A DNA stretch of 64,000 nucleotides from Lederbergia citrisecunda (GTDB taxonomy: Bacteria; Bacillota; Bacilli; Bacillales; Bacillaceae_C). Position 1 is the stretch's first letter. Each line of letters opens with the position of its first letter. Below the pieces are notes generated by a model. That model searched no databases and was not told where the DNA came from. It saw nothing but the letters and a program-made list of their open reading frames with translations. This document shows positions 38,026-47,379 of the stretch, one piece after another. Where the stretch lies: positions 2,467,992 to 2,531,991 of the forward strand of contig NZ_JAGYPJ010000001.1 in the NCBI RefSeq assembly GCF_018343695.1, read 5' to 3'. The translations under genes and the position numbers were made by a program.

Positions 38026-38886
38026 TTAGCCTTTTATCCCTGTAGTTGATATTCCCTGAATAAATGTTTTTTGGGCAAAGAAGAAGATTATAATTATTGG
38101 TAGAGTCGCAACAGTTGAAGCTGCCATTAGCATCCCCCACTGTGTTCCATATTGGCCAATAAATTGTTGTAAACCTAATGCAATAGTATATTTAGATTCA
38201 TCATTCAGATAAATTAGCGGTCCCAAAAAGTCATTCCAACTGCCCATGAATGTAAATAACCCAACTGTAGCAAGAGCAGGCTTAGATAACGGTATTACTA
38301 TCTGCCAAAAAATACGGAATTCCGAACATCCGTCAATTCGAGCAGCATCTGATAACTCATATGGAATAGTTAAAAAGAATTGTCTTAGTAAAAAAATAAA
38401 AAATGCATTAGTACCAAAAAAAGCGGGAATAATTAATGGTTTAAAAGTTCCAACCCAACCAATTTCTTTAAAAACTAAAAAAAGAGGGATCATAACCACC
38501 TGGTAAGGTAACATCATGGTTGTGAGCATAATAAAGAAAAATACATTTCTTCCTTTCCATTCAATTCTAGCGAAACCATAGGCAACAATAGCCGCTGATA
38601 AAATGGTTCCCAATACCGTAAAAATGCAGATAACCATAGTGTTTTGAAAGTATAAACCAAAAGGAACAAAGGTTAAGGCCTCAGGAAAGTTTTCCCACAT
38701 AAATTTTTCTGGTATCCATTCTGGTGGCCATTTAAAAATTTGAGCCTCCGGTTTTAAAGAAGTTGATAACATCCAAACAAATGGAAATAAAAAAGAAAGA
38801 CCAAATATAATTAAGCATACGTGTGCTATTGCTTGCTGGATAGCCTGCTTGTTTTTCCTACTTAGCCCTGTGTTATAAGACCTCAT
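38026..38886 (-). CDS. Carbohydrate ABC transporter permease (MalG family)
   Basis: This is the inner-membrane subunit of a sugar importer, 286 residues, six helices. The EAA loop reads LSDAARIDGCSEFRIFW. The C-terminus FIQGISTTGIKG is typical of the family. AAAGGAG precedes the ATG. It is third in the unit MalF-type permease, binding protein, MalG-type permease. No ATPase gene is nearby, so a shared MsmX-type ATPase is inferred. The sugar is unknown; a broken GH4 alpha-galactosidase upstream hints at alpha-galactosides. Confidence 0.9.
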   Translation of the reverse strand: MRSYNTGLSRKNKQAIQQAIAHVCLIIFGLSFLFPFVWMLSTSLKPEAQIFKWPPEWIPEKFMWENFPEALTFVPFGLYFQNTMVICIFTVLGTILSAAIVAYGFARIEWKGRNVFFFIMLTTMMLPYQVVMIPLFLVFKEIGWVGTFKPLIIPAFFGTNAFFIFLLRQFFLTIPYELSDAARIDGCSEFRIFWQIVIPLSKPALATVGLFTFMGSWNDFLGPLIYLNDESKYTIALGLQQFIGQYGTQWGMLMAASTVATLPIIIIFFFAQKTFIQGISTTGIKG

Positions 38887-38933
38887 TCACCCATCTCCTT
38901 TTAAAAAGAAAGGGAATAAAATTCCCTTTCTTT

Positions 38934-40265
38934 TTATTCAGATTTTCCCTTCCCCATTTCTTTTTCTATTTCTTTTTGAACAGTTTCTAAAGCTTCTTCA
39001 GGAGTTTTATTACCGGTCATAACGGATTCTTCCGCTGAGCCTATTCGATCCCAATAATACTGCTGAACAGGTATTACAGGTGTGATTTGGATATTTTCAC
39101 TATTAAAAAGATCAACAAAGCCATTTCTAAAAGGAATTTCATTTAAGTATGATTGGTAACCGGGCTGTTCAGTAATCTTTGGAGATGCAGGAATCCAACC
39201 ACCCTTTGCTAACATATCTCCTGCCCATTCTTCGTTTTTATATCCAGTAAGCCAAAGAATAAATTCCCATGCCTCTTCTGGATGCTTTGCTCCTTGAGGG
39301 ATAATATTATAATTTCCATTAATCCAAGATGCATTTGGTTTTCCATCCACCTCTGGGTAAGGTAAAGGAACTACACCGTAATTAAGATCAGGAGCATATT
39401 TTTGTAAGTCAATCAAACGCCACATTCCATCCACAGCAAATACTGTTTTTCCGGTTAGAAATGGCCAAGTGCTGTTTATAGTATTGGATTCTAAACTTTT
39501 TTGAAAAGAAGCAACCTTTTTTGGATCATATTTCTTCGCATATGATTCGAACCATTTTAACGTCTCTAGATTTTTTTCATTTGTTGCTGTTGGATTTCCT
39601 GCATCATCAACCCATTGACCACCAAAGGCAGTATTCCATTGGATTAACCATCCGGGCATAAATCCTATTCTTTCAATAAAGCCCCTATTATCAATTTTCC
39701 ATAGTTTGTCCTGCATCGCATCAAGTTCTTGGGTTGTTTTTGGAGGATTTTCAGAATCAAGCCCGACTTCTTCAAAAACATCTTTATTATAGTAAAGCAT
39801 AAAGGAATTCATCGAGAACGGAACCGCATACATTTCATCCTTATATCTTCCTATTTCGGCCACAATAGGATACATCCAATCTTCTAAATCTGGAGCATTC
39901 GTTTTAATGTATGGATCTAGAGACATAATGGCTCCTTTTTCCGCCCATGACGGAATAACTTGGTTCCATTGTGTCATTACATCAGGAGGATCCCCACCTG
40001 CTTGAGCAGTTAAGAATTTTGAATTTGCATCTCCTGCAATGGATAATGCATTAACATGAATATTGGGATGGCTTTCGTTAAATTCATCTACAAGACTATC
40101 AATTAGCTTCTTCCAATCACCTGTCCACATGTGCCAATATGTAACTTCAACTACTCCATCTTTTGATGTTTTTTTCGACGAGCCATTTGAACTGCAGGCC
40201 ACTAAACCCAGTAACAATACACTCATGATTAAAAGTATGAAAAGATTTTTTTTGCTCAGTCTCAA
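38934..40265 (-). CDS. Sugar-binding lipoprotein of ABC importer
   Basis: This extracellular solute-binding protein (family 1) has about 443 residues. The TTG start at 40265 has GGGAGG 7 nt upstream and gives a clean signal peptide with lipobox LVAC (Cys 24); the longer ORF start at 40301 overlaps the preceding permease gene. Motifs such as VTYWHMWTGDWKKLIDSL and PAHPEEAWEF-like sequence near residue 330 (GAKHPEEAWEFILWL) mark the family. It lies between its two permeases in an unusual order (permease, binding protein, permease). Confidence 0.9.
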   Translation of the reverse strand: MRLSKKNLFILLIMSVLLLGLVACSSNGSSKKTSKDGVVEVTYWHMWTGDWKKLIDSLVDEFNESHPNIHVNALSIAGDANSKFLTAQAGGDPPDVMTQWNQVIPSWAEKGAIMSLDPYIKTNAPDLEDWMYPIVAEIGRYKDEMYAVPFSMNSFMLYYNKDVFEEVGLDSENPPKTTQELDAMQDKLWKIDNRGFIERIGFMPGWLIQWNTAFGGQWVDDAGNPTATNEKNLETLKWFESYAKKYDPKKVASFQKSLESNTINSTWPFLTGKTVFAVDGMWRLIDLQKYAPDLNYGVVPLPYPEVDGKPNASWINGNYNIIPQGAKHPEEAWEFILWLTGYKNEEWAGDMLAKGGWIPASPKITEQPGYQSYLNEIPFRNGFVDLFNSENIQITPVIPVQQYYWDRIGSAEESVMTGNKTPEEALETVQKEIEKEMGKGKSE

Positions 40266-40287
40266 ATTAATTCCTCCCAAAGTTTTA

Positions 40288-41235
40288 TTATTCCCCGCCA
40301 TAGTAAACCCAGCGCGCAGAAGATTTAAATATTAGTAGGGTAACAGACATTACGATAGCAAATAAAATCCAAGCCATTGCCGATGCATAGCCCATATGGA
40401 AATAGGAAAAAGCGTTATTATAAAGATATAATGCGTAAAAAAGTGTAGAATCATTGGGTCCGCCCCTGGTCATAATGTACGCTTGTGTAAAGTATTGAAA
40501 AGAGCCTATCAAGCCCATTATTAGGTTGAATAAAATGACAGGAGTTAGCATCGGTATTGTAATAAAAAGAATCTTTTGCCACCATGTCGCTCCATCAATG
40601 TCAGCGGACTCATACAAATCGTTTGGAATATCTTGCAATGCAGCTAAGTATATAATCATGGGCCCTCCAACTCCCCATAATCCCATTAAAATCAATGCAG
40701 GTTTTGACCATTGAGGATCGACTAACCAACCCGGCCCTGGAATACCCAAATTCTCCAATAAAGCGTTTATTACACCAAACTGAGGATCTAGTAGCCATAA
40801 CCATAAAATAGAAGAAGCTACAAAAGGAACTATGGATGGAAGATAGAAAATCGTTCGATATATTGCCATTCCTTTTACTTTCAGATTAAGCAATAACGCA
40901 ATCCCAACACCTACCACTACTCCTAGAGGGCAAGAAAACAAAGTATAATAAAATGTGTTATAAAGTGATTTCCAAAACAATTCGTCATGCATCAGTTCTG
41001 TGAAATTTTTAAACCCCACCCAGGTAGGTTTTTGGATAATATCGTAATCTGTAAAACTATAAAATAAGGACATCGCGAATGGTGTTAAAGTAAATGCAAG
41101 AAAACCGATTAGCCAAGGTGAAATAAAAAGTAACCCTTTTATTAATTTTTGTTTTTCTTGATGCGTTAACCTTTTTGGTCTAACGACTATTTCTTGAGAT
41201 GTTTCTTCCACCAACCTTTTCGACGAACTAGCCAA
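40288..41235 (-). CDS. Carbohydrate ABC transporter permease (MalF/UgpA family)
   Basis: This is the first membrane subunit of the importer, about 315 residues. The TTG at 41235 has GGGGG 7 nt upstream; the ORF start at 41256 has no site. The EAA loop is DLYESADIDGATWWQK. Six helices are predicted, including FISPWLIGFLAFTLTPF. Three successive genes in this window start with TTG-type or ambiguous codons behind strong sites, so start calls here depend on the binding site rather than the first ATG. Confidence 0.9.
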   Translation of the reverse strand: MASSSKRLVEETSQEIVVRPKRLTHQEKQKLIKGLLFISPWLIGFLAFTLTPFAMSLFYSFTDYDIIQKPTWVGFKNFTELMHDELFWKSLYNTFYYTLFSCPLGVVVGVGIALLLNLKVKGMAIYRTIFYLPSIVPFVASSILWLWLLDPQFGVINALLENLGIPGPGWLVDPQWSKPALILMGLWGVGGPMIIYLAALQDIPNDLYESADIDGATWWQKILFITIPMLTPVILFNLIMGLIGSFQYFTQAYIMTRGGPNDSTLFYALYLYNNAFSYFHMGYASAMAWILFAIVMSVTLLIFKSSARWVYYGGE

Positions 41236-41573
41236 ATTTATTCCCCCAGTATGCAATCAAATTCCGGAAATATACTTACAAGCGAATAATATTAACAAGA
41301 AAAAAGTAATCAGGATTTAATTAATAGCTTCCCTCCTTATTTTTAAAAACCTATATTTAACATTTAAAATAAATAAATTACTTCGATCATAGAAAGCTTC
41401 ATCTGTATTTTTATATCGACAATTCATGGTAGGGAAAAGTGTCAAAAAGCCCCTAATTTATCGTTATTAAGTAGATTTATTGACTTGGATATTGGAGAAT
41501 AAAATCATATATTTTACCGAAAAAAGCTATAAAATTCCTAGGTCATTTTAACCATATAATCTAAACTAGTTTT
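41236..41573. other. Intergenic region with an orphan ribosome binding site
   Basis: No gene is supported. On the minus strand a perfect AAGGAGG (about 41332-41338) is not followed by a usable start codon before an in-frame stop, as if a small gene or leader was lost. No operator or terminator is clear. Confidence 0.4.
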
Positions 41574-42898
41574 TTAAGTGAGATGCTTAAATTGAGGTAA
41601 CCAATCTTTATTCACTACAAACATCTTATCAACCATTGATTTTGTTTCATCTAGGCTTAAAACTGCAGAAGTTAACGGATCATAACAGATAGCATGGAAA
41701 ATTTTGCGCGGGTCGCCACTTAAGGCCCCTTCCACAGCTAATTCCTCGCATCTTGCACTTGTATTTATTAAAATAGCTAATTGTTCAGGTAAATTTCCTA
41801 TCTTAAGAGGATTTAATCCACGTTTAGAAGCTATTACAGGCACTTCTACACAACAACCTTCCGGCAAGTTATCAATTATTCCTAAATTGCGCACATTGCC
41901 ATTAAATTCAAACATCGTTTGATCCCCAAAAACAGCATTAAAAATATAGGAAGCGTATTCATTTCCTCTATTTATATCAATCGGTTCATCTCTCCAAGAG
42001 ATCAGTTGTTTTTCCCAATTCTTTCTATTTGCTTCATAAGATCTAACGATCATAGCATGCAAGCCAGGATTCCATCCGGTTCCGTATGTACAATACTTTT
42101 CTATTAAGTCAGGACGTTTTCTAAACCATGCATTATATTCTGAATTATGCCCACTGGATTCTGTAACATAATAATCTAGATGAAGAAACATCTCGTTCCT
42201 TACTTGTTCCTCATTATAAATTTCGGGATTATTTTCAATTGCACTTCGAATAAGTGGATAAGCATCTTTTCCATTCCATTTAAAGTTTAGGTAAAATGCC
42301 TGATGGTTGATTCCTGCACATTCATATGTAATTTCTTTCATTGGTGCACCAATCCACCTTGCTAACATCTGCGCAGTACCTTGTACACTATGACATAAAC
42401 CAGTTACTTGAACTTGTGTTTCACTCTGCATTGCCCTACACAGCATTGCCATTGGATTAGTGTAGTTAAGAAATATTGCTTCAGGACAAAATCTTTCAAT
42501 GTCCTTACATATTTCCAACATTATTGGGACAGTGCGTAAAAAACGGAATATTCCTGAAGGACCCCGTGTATCACCAATATTAATATCCACACCGTATTCT
42601 TTTGGTATTTCTATGTCTTTTCTCCAAACCTGAAGATGTTAGCTAGTATGGTACAAACAACACCATCCGCTCCTTTTAACGCCTCGGGACGATTCATTGT
42701 GCATTCTAATTTTGCCGAATCATAATTACCAGCTTCAAAAATTCCTTCAACCATCTTTTTGGCAAAACCTAGTCTTTCCTCATTGATATCCATTAAACAA
42801 ATGGTAATATCCTCAAATGCAGGAAATGTTAATAAATCACGGACCAAATTATTTGTAAATACAAGACTACCTGCACCTATAAAAGTTACTTTTGCCAT
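41574..42898 (-). pseudogene. GH4 alpha-galactosidase (MelA-like) with frameshift
   Basis: The N-terminal part (ATG 42898, AGGAGG upstream; FIGAGSLVFTNNLVRDLL) runs to a stop at 42611. The remaining sequence ([38 protein letters not shown]) continues in another frame to 41574. Removing one base near 42625-42632 restores [12 protein letters not shown], so a single-base insertion explains the break. The metal motif CHSV fits alpha-galactosidase. Everything else looks intact, so the lesion is recent or a sequencing error. It precedes the importer genes and probably belonged to their operon. Confidence 0.85.
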
Positions 42899-43251
42899 AA
42901 AAAATTGACCTCCTACCCAATTAATATAATTGCCTTTATAGAATGTCTCTTAAATGGGAAGAATTTATTTCCTTTTCACAATTTTGGCAATTATTCTTAA
43001 TTATAGAATCATCCTCATCTTTTGTATTTGCTCAAAACGTCACTTTATTTATTGAAAAACAACATACTTTATTAAAGTAAATATTATGACCCAGGGATTG
43101 ATTAAGGGATTTTGTCGATTTATTAGTGTGTTATTTATGAAGAAATAACAAGTACTATTCAATTTTCTAAAGTTCAAAATTCATATGAGAAAACGAATAT
43201 AATTCTACTAATGTATCGATTAGGGAAAATCATGCACTGTAGAAAAAAATA
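42899..43251. other. AT-rich intergenic region upstream of the GH4 pseudogene
   Basis: No gene, operator or repeat is evident. It should hold the promoter of the GH4-importer unit, but no convincing -35/-10 pair stands out. Confidence 0.4.
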
Positions 43252-43289
43252 AAACATGCTGCCCCTCCTATCCAAAGGACAGCATGTTT
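43252..43289 (-). terminator. Terminator of the Opp-type operon
   Basis: On the minus strand AAACATGCTGTCC pairs with GGGGCAGCATGTTT (one bulge) and is followed by TATTTTTTTC. It begins five bases after the stop of the small membrane gene. Confidence 0.8.
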
Positions 43290-43293
43290 ACAT

Positions 43294-43485
43294 TTAACTT
43301 TTTTTCCTCACTATGATTTTCATCGCTAAAATAATCAATAGCAAAACAACATTCAGACATAGCGACAACACAACAAGTACAAACTGTGGTGTGTCGGATT
43401 CTACCCAAAATAGCAAAACAAAACTGGATAATGCAAAAAACACTGCAATTTTGAAAATTATTTTGCTAAAGTGACCAATTTCCAT
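43294..43485 (-). CDS. Small two-helix membrane protein at the end of the opp operon
   Basis: The 63-residue product starts at ATG 43485 with AAAGGA upstream; the longer ORF reading begins inside oppF without a site. It has two hydrophobic segments (IIFKIAVFFALSSFVLLFWV and VLVVLSLCLNVVLLLIILAM) and a basic end (IIVRKKS). Its start overlaps the oppF 3' end by 28 nt, so translation is probably coupled. No family is recognised; it may be a transporter accessory protein or unrelated. Confidence 0.6.
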   Translation of the reverse strand: MEIGHFSKIIFKIAVFFALSSFVLLFWVESDTPQFVLVVLSLCLNVVLLLIILAMKIIVRKKS

Positions 43486-44471
43486 TCTGGAATCCTTTCT
43501 GCATGGTGGCATGCGACTAAATCGTCTCCGTGAAATCTTAGTCTTGGCTCCACTAGAACGCATGTTTCATCTGCATAAGGACATCTTGGGTTAAAGGCGC
43601 AGCCGCTTGGAGGGTTTGAAATACTCGGCATTTCTAAGCTTTTTAAGGGCAACTCCCGTTTTCCTTTGGCCATTTTTGGATCAGGTACGGGAACGGCTGT
43701 GAGCAACGCCTGTAAGTACGGGTGTCTTGGAGCTGCCAACACGTTTCTCACGCTTCCGAGCTCAACTATTTTTCCTAAATACATAACTGCCAATCTACCG
43801 TTTTTCGCTATATAACGTGCGGTTGCCAAATCATGAGTGATGTATATAAATGCGATCCCCATTTCTTTATTTAACTTTTCCATTAAATTCAAGATTGATA
43901 GTCTGAGTGAAACATCAACCATGGAAACAGGTTCGTCTGCTACGACTAGCTTTGGATTTAACGAAATTGCTCTTGCCATCAGTACCCTTTGCCTTTGCCC
44001 ACCACTAAGCTGATGAGGATATTTTTCCAAAAACTGTTCTGGTGGTGTCAATTCAACGATTCGCAACAACTCGCACACTTTTTCATGTGTAGCCTTTTTT
44101 CCTCTAACAATTTTATTTTGTAAAATAGGGGCTGATAAGGATTGGTAAATCGTTTTTGCAGGATTTAATGCGGCATAAGAGTCCTGTTGAACGAGCTGCA
44201 CACTTGATCTGTACTCGGCAAACTCACTCTTATTCATCGACCAAACATTTTTCCCTTTATAAAATAATTCTCCTATCGTCGGTTTTTGCAAGCCTGTCAA
44301 AACCTTACCTAATGTCGTTTTTCCACAGCCGCTTTCACCTACGAGTGCGACAATCTCCCCTTGATTAAACTTCAAATTCACATCAACCATTGCAGGAATC
44401 GTATGTTTTACTCCATCTGTTTTACCTTTAAAGATTACACTGACATCGTTAAGTTCTAATAAATGGCTCAT
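43458..44471 (-). CDS. Oligopeptide/oligosaccharide ABC transporter ATPase (OppF type)
   Basis: This ATPase subunit has 337 residues: Walker A GESGCGKT (about 45-52), signature LSGGQRQRVLMARA, Walker B VVADEPVSMVD. The C-terminal OppD/F extension has the cysteine motif GCAFNPRCPYADETC. It directly follows oppD. With OppD it forms the ATPase heterodimer of the importer. OppF-type ATPases occur in both peptide and plant-oligosaccharide importers. Confidence 0.9.
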   Translation of the reverse strand: MSHLLELNDVSVIFKGKTDGVKHTIPAMVDVNLKFNQGEIVALVGESGCGKTTLGKVLTGLQKPTIGELFYKGKNVWSMNKSEFAEYRSSVQLVQQDSYAALNPAKTIYQSLSAPILQNKIVRGKKATHEKVCELLRIVELTPPEQFLEKYPHQLSGGQRQRVLMARAISLNPKLVVADEPVSMVDVSLRLSILNLMEKLNKEMGIAFIYITHDLATARYIAKNGRLAVMYLGKIVELGSVRNVLAAPRHPYLQALLTAVPVPDPKMAKGKRELPLKSLEMPSISNPPSGCAFNPRCPYADETCVLVEPRLRFHGDDLVACHHAERIPEWKLVTLAK

Positions 44472-45461
44472 TTAGTTCACCCTTTCATCTCGGGCGGCAT
44501 TATAAAGATGACATGCCGTTAAATGATTCTCTCCGACTGTTTCCATTAGTGGTGTAACCTGTTTGCATATATCCTTTGCAAATTGACATCGTGGGTGAAA
44601 CGCACAACCCAATGGTAAATTTAAAAGGTCTGGAGGTGATCCGCCAATCGGTACTGTATGCTCTAAATCTTCCAATAAAGAAGGTGCGGCTTTAATTAAT
44701 CCAGAAGTGTAAGGATGTTTCGGATTCGTAAAGATTTCAAAAATATCCCCAACCTCTACTAATTTTCCTGCATACATGACTCCGATTCGATCGGCCACTT
44801 TTGCAACAACTGATATATCATGAGATAAAAGCAACATCGTGATACCTAATTCTTCATGGATTTTCAATAATATATCAAATATATAATCTTGCGTAATAAC
44901 ATCAAGAGCCGTCGTCGGTTCATCCAAAATGACCAAATCAGGATCCAATAAAAGACTAAATGCAATCATGACCCTCTGTTTCATCCCTCCACTTAACTCA
45001 TGCGGAAAGGATTCAAAAACCCGTTTTGGTTCAAGCCGTACATATTCTAATAATTGAGCTGCTCTTTCTAATATTTCTTTTTCAGGTGCCTTTTTATGCG
45101 CCAAATATGTTTCGATAAATTGCTCTTTTATTCGTACAACGGGGTTCAGTGAATTTTGTGCTGCCTGAAAAACCATCGACACTTGGCTCCAGCGATATTG
45201 CTGCAACTCTCTTTGTTTCATCGTTAAAATATCTTCGCCGTTGATTTTAATTTCCCCATTACTAATAACTCCAGGTGAAGAAACCATTTTTAAAATGGCT
45301 GATGCGAGCGTTGATTTGCCGCTCCCACTTTCACCGACTAAGGCAGTTACTTTTCCTTTTGGAATATCTAATGAAACATTGTCCACTGCTCGGATCGTTC
45401 CTCCTTTTAACTTAAACTTAACCGAGAGATCGCGAATTTCGACGAGATTCTGTTCCATCAT
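44472..45461 (-). CDS. Oligopeptide/oligosaccharide ABC transporter ATPase (OppD type)
   Basis: This ATPase subunit has 329 residues: Walker A GESGSGKS (about 43-50), signature LSGGMKQRVMIA, Walker B VILDEPTTALD, and the C-terminal cysteine motif GCAFHPRCQFAKDIC. GAGGGGG precedes the ATG. Its start overlaps the oppC stop by 4 nt (ATGA), a coupling arrangement, and its stop abuts the oppF start. Confidence 0.9.
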   Translation of the reverse strand: MMEQNLVEIRDLSVKFKLKGGTIRAVDNVSLDIPKGKVTALVGESGSGKSTLASAILKMVSSPGVISNGEIKINGEDILTMKQRELQQYRWSQVSMVFQAAQNSLNPVVRIKEQFIETYLAHKKAPEKEILERAAQLLEYVRLEPKRVFESFPHELSGGMKQRVMIAFSLLLDPDLVILDEPTTALDVITQDYIFDILLKIHEELGITMLLLSHDISVVAKVADRIGVMYAGKLVEVGDIFEIFTNPKHPYTSGLIKAAPSLLEDLEHTVPIGGSPPDLLNLPLGCAFHPRCQFAKDICKQVTPLMETVGENHLTACHLYNAARDERVN

Positions 45462-46315
45462 GCATTCCCCCTCAACCTTGGATTTAACGCTTCATCTAAT
45501 CCATTCGCGAAGAAGATGGCTCCTAATTGGAAAAGGGCTAGACAAACAATCGGAGAGAGAACATAAATATATCCATTAGGATTAAAAATTCCACCTGTTT
45601 GAGATATCGCTAATGAGAGCATCTGCCCCCAGTTGGTCGGTGAATAAGGGGCCAACCCGAGCATCATGAGCCCGACACTTCCTACTATCGCTCCACGCAT
45701 AATCAATACAAAGTTGATGGCAAGGTAGGAAACGATATTTGGCATTAATTCTTTAAAAACAATATGAGGCAAACTGAGATTCATCACGCGACAAATGACG
45801 ATAAAGTCTCTTTCTTTTAATGAAATGACTTGCGAACGAACGGCACGAGTTAATCCTGGCCAACTCCAAGCACTTAATACGAGAGCAAAACTGATTGGAT
45901 CCCTTATCGAAAGGATAGCTGCCAGCATGATAAATATTGGGAATGAAGGAATCGTTAAAAATAAATTCGTTATAAGCATGATACCAGTATCTACTTTCCC
46001 GCCAATCAACCCTGAAATCATTCCAAGTAAAGATCCAAAAATCATTGTAATCACCGCGGTAAGAAACCCAATCGTAATAACTTCTTTCGATCCATGAACG
46101 AGCTGCGTCCATGTGTCCCTCCCGCCGTAATCGGTACCTAGCCAATGATCCCAAGTAGGTCCTGAATAACGATTTTCATAATCGACGCCCATATCAAGCT
46201 TGAAAATAAAGGGGCCGACGGTAGCCATTAAGAAGAAAAAGATGAGAATAATCAACCCAACTAATGATCGTTTATTACCGCATATGATATTGAAAAAATC
46301 AATTGTTCTCTGCAT
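45458..46315 (-). CDS. Opp-type ABC permease (OppC)
   Basis: This is the second membrane subunit, about 285 residues. It has an N-terminal helix LVGLIILIFFFLMATVGPFI, the family's WLGTDYGGRDTW motif before the permease core, and the inner-loop FIVICRVMNLSLPHIVF. The ATG at 46315 has GAGGAG 8 nt upstream, better than the ATG at 46324, which lies two bases from that site. It overlaps oppD by 4 nt. Confidence 0.9.
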   Translation of the reverse strand: MQRTIDFFNIICGNKRSLVGLIILIFFFLMATVGPFIFKLDMGVDYENRYSGPTWDHWLGTDYGGRDTWTQLVHGSKEVITIGFLTAVITMIFGSLLGMISGLIGGKVDTGIMLITNLFLTIPSFPIFIMLAAILSIRDPISFALVLSAWSWPGLTRAVRSQVISLKERDFIVICRVMNLSLPHIVFKELMPNIVSYLAINFVLIMRGAIVGSVGLMMLGLAPYSPTNWGQMLSLAISQTGGIFNPNGYIYVLSPIVCLALFQLGAIFFANGLDEALNPRLRGNA

Positions 46316-46320
46316 GATCA

Positions 46321-47319
46321 TCACTCCTCATTCTTAATTCGCGGATCTAGTTTGGAGTAAATTAGGTCAGATATTAAATTAGCAACGACCATCGTAATTG
46401 CAATAAATAATAAGATTCCTTGCATGACTGTATAATCACGTTGTTTGGTCGCCTCCGACATATAGTAGCCAATGCCTGGGTATTGGAATAAATTTTCAAT
46501 GAGAATGGCACCTCCAAGCATTGCCCCTAAAGCTACCGCTAGCTGTGTAACAAGTGGAATAATCGCATTCTTTTTTACATATCGGTCCATAATTCTTGAT
46601 TCGGAAATTCCTCTTGCTCTTGCTGCTTCCACATAATCCTCACCTAAAACCCCGATAGCACTCCCTTTCATCATTAAAGCCCAACCGCCAATTAAGGTAA
46701 TGACATACGTTAATATTGGCAACGCAGCATAGTACACAACACTTAAAAGGAACGGAAGATTAAATCCTGGCGTCAGGTAGAAATCATATGCTCCATTAAT
46801 TGGAAACCACCCTAGACCATAAGCGAAAATAATCAGCAAAATAATCGCGAAAATGAAATCAGGAACAGCATTTGTGACAACCGAATACAACGATACAATC
46901 GGCTCCAAGATTGAATTTCGTTTCCACGCCATTTTTACCCCAAGAAAAACTCCAATGACAAAACTGATAAGCAGCGAAACACTTGAAACAAATAGCGTCC
47001 ATGGCAATGCCTTCGCAATAATTTCGTTTACCGACAGTCCCTGATTGACCATCGAGTAACCGAGGTTCCCGTGAGCAAGCCCTGATACGTAACGAACAAA
47101 TTGGCGGTAGATCGGTTCAAGCGGGTTATAATTTATCATTCTAGCAATTCGTTCATACGCGTCCGTCAATGATATATTGTATTGAATCGAATATTCCCTA
47201 GCCCACTGATCAATCGCATTTCCGGGTGTCAATCTTAGTAATAAAAAGGTCAATACCGTTGCGAGTACAATCGTAATCGCTGCCGTTCCTACTCTTTTTA
47301 AAACGATCTTTACGGTCAT
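46321..47319 (-). CDS. Opp-type ABC permease (OppB)
   Basis: This is the first membrane subunit, 332 residues. It has the N-terminal helix followed by LLRLTPGNAIDQW, and the inner-loop YVEAARARGISESRIMDRY. The C-terminus ends SDLIYSKLDPRIKNEE as in the family. It follows the binding protein by 60 nt. Confidence 0.9.
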   Translation of the reverse strand: MTVKIVLKRVGTAAITIVLATVLTFLLLRLTPGNAIDQWAREYSIQYNISLTDAYERIARMINYNPLEPIYRQFVRYVSGLAHGNLGYSMVNQGLSVNEIIAKALPWTLFVSSVSLLISFVIGVFLGVKMAWKRNSILEPIVSLYSVVTNAVPDFIFAIILLIIFAYGLGWFPINGAYDFYLTPGFNLPFLLSVVYYAALPILTYVITLIGGWALMMKGSAIGVLGEDYVEAARARGISESRIMDRYVKKNAIIPLVTQLAVALGAMLGGAILIENLFQYPGIGYYMSEATKQRDYTVMQGILLFIAITMVVANLISDLIYSKLDPRIKNEE

Positions 47320-47379
47320 GCTTTATCCCTCCTTATTCAATACACCTTCGTCTGATTGCCATCCACTGCGGATTTTCTA

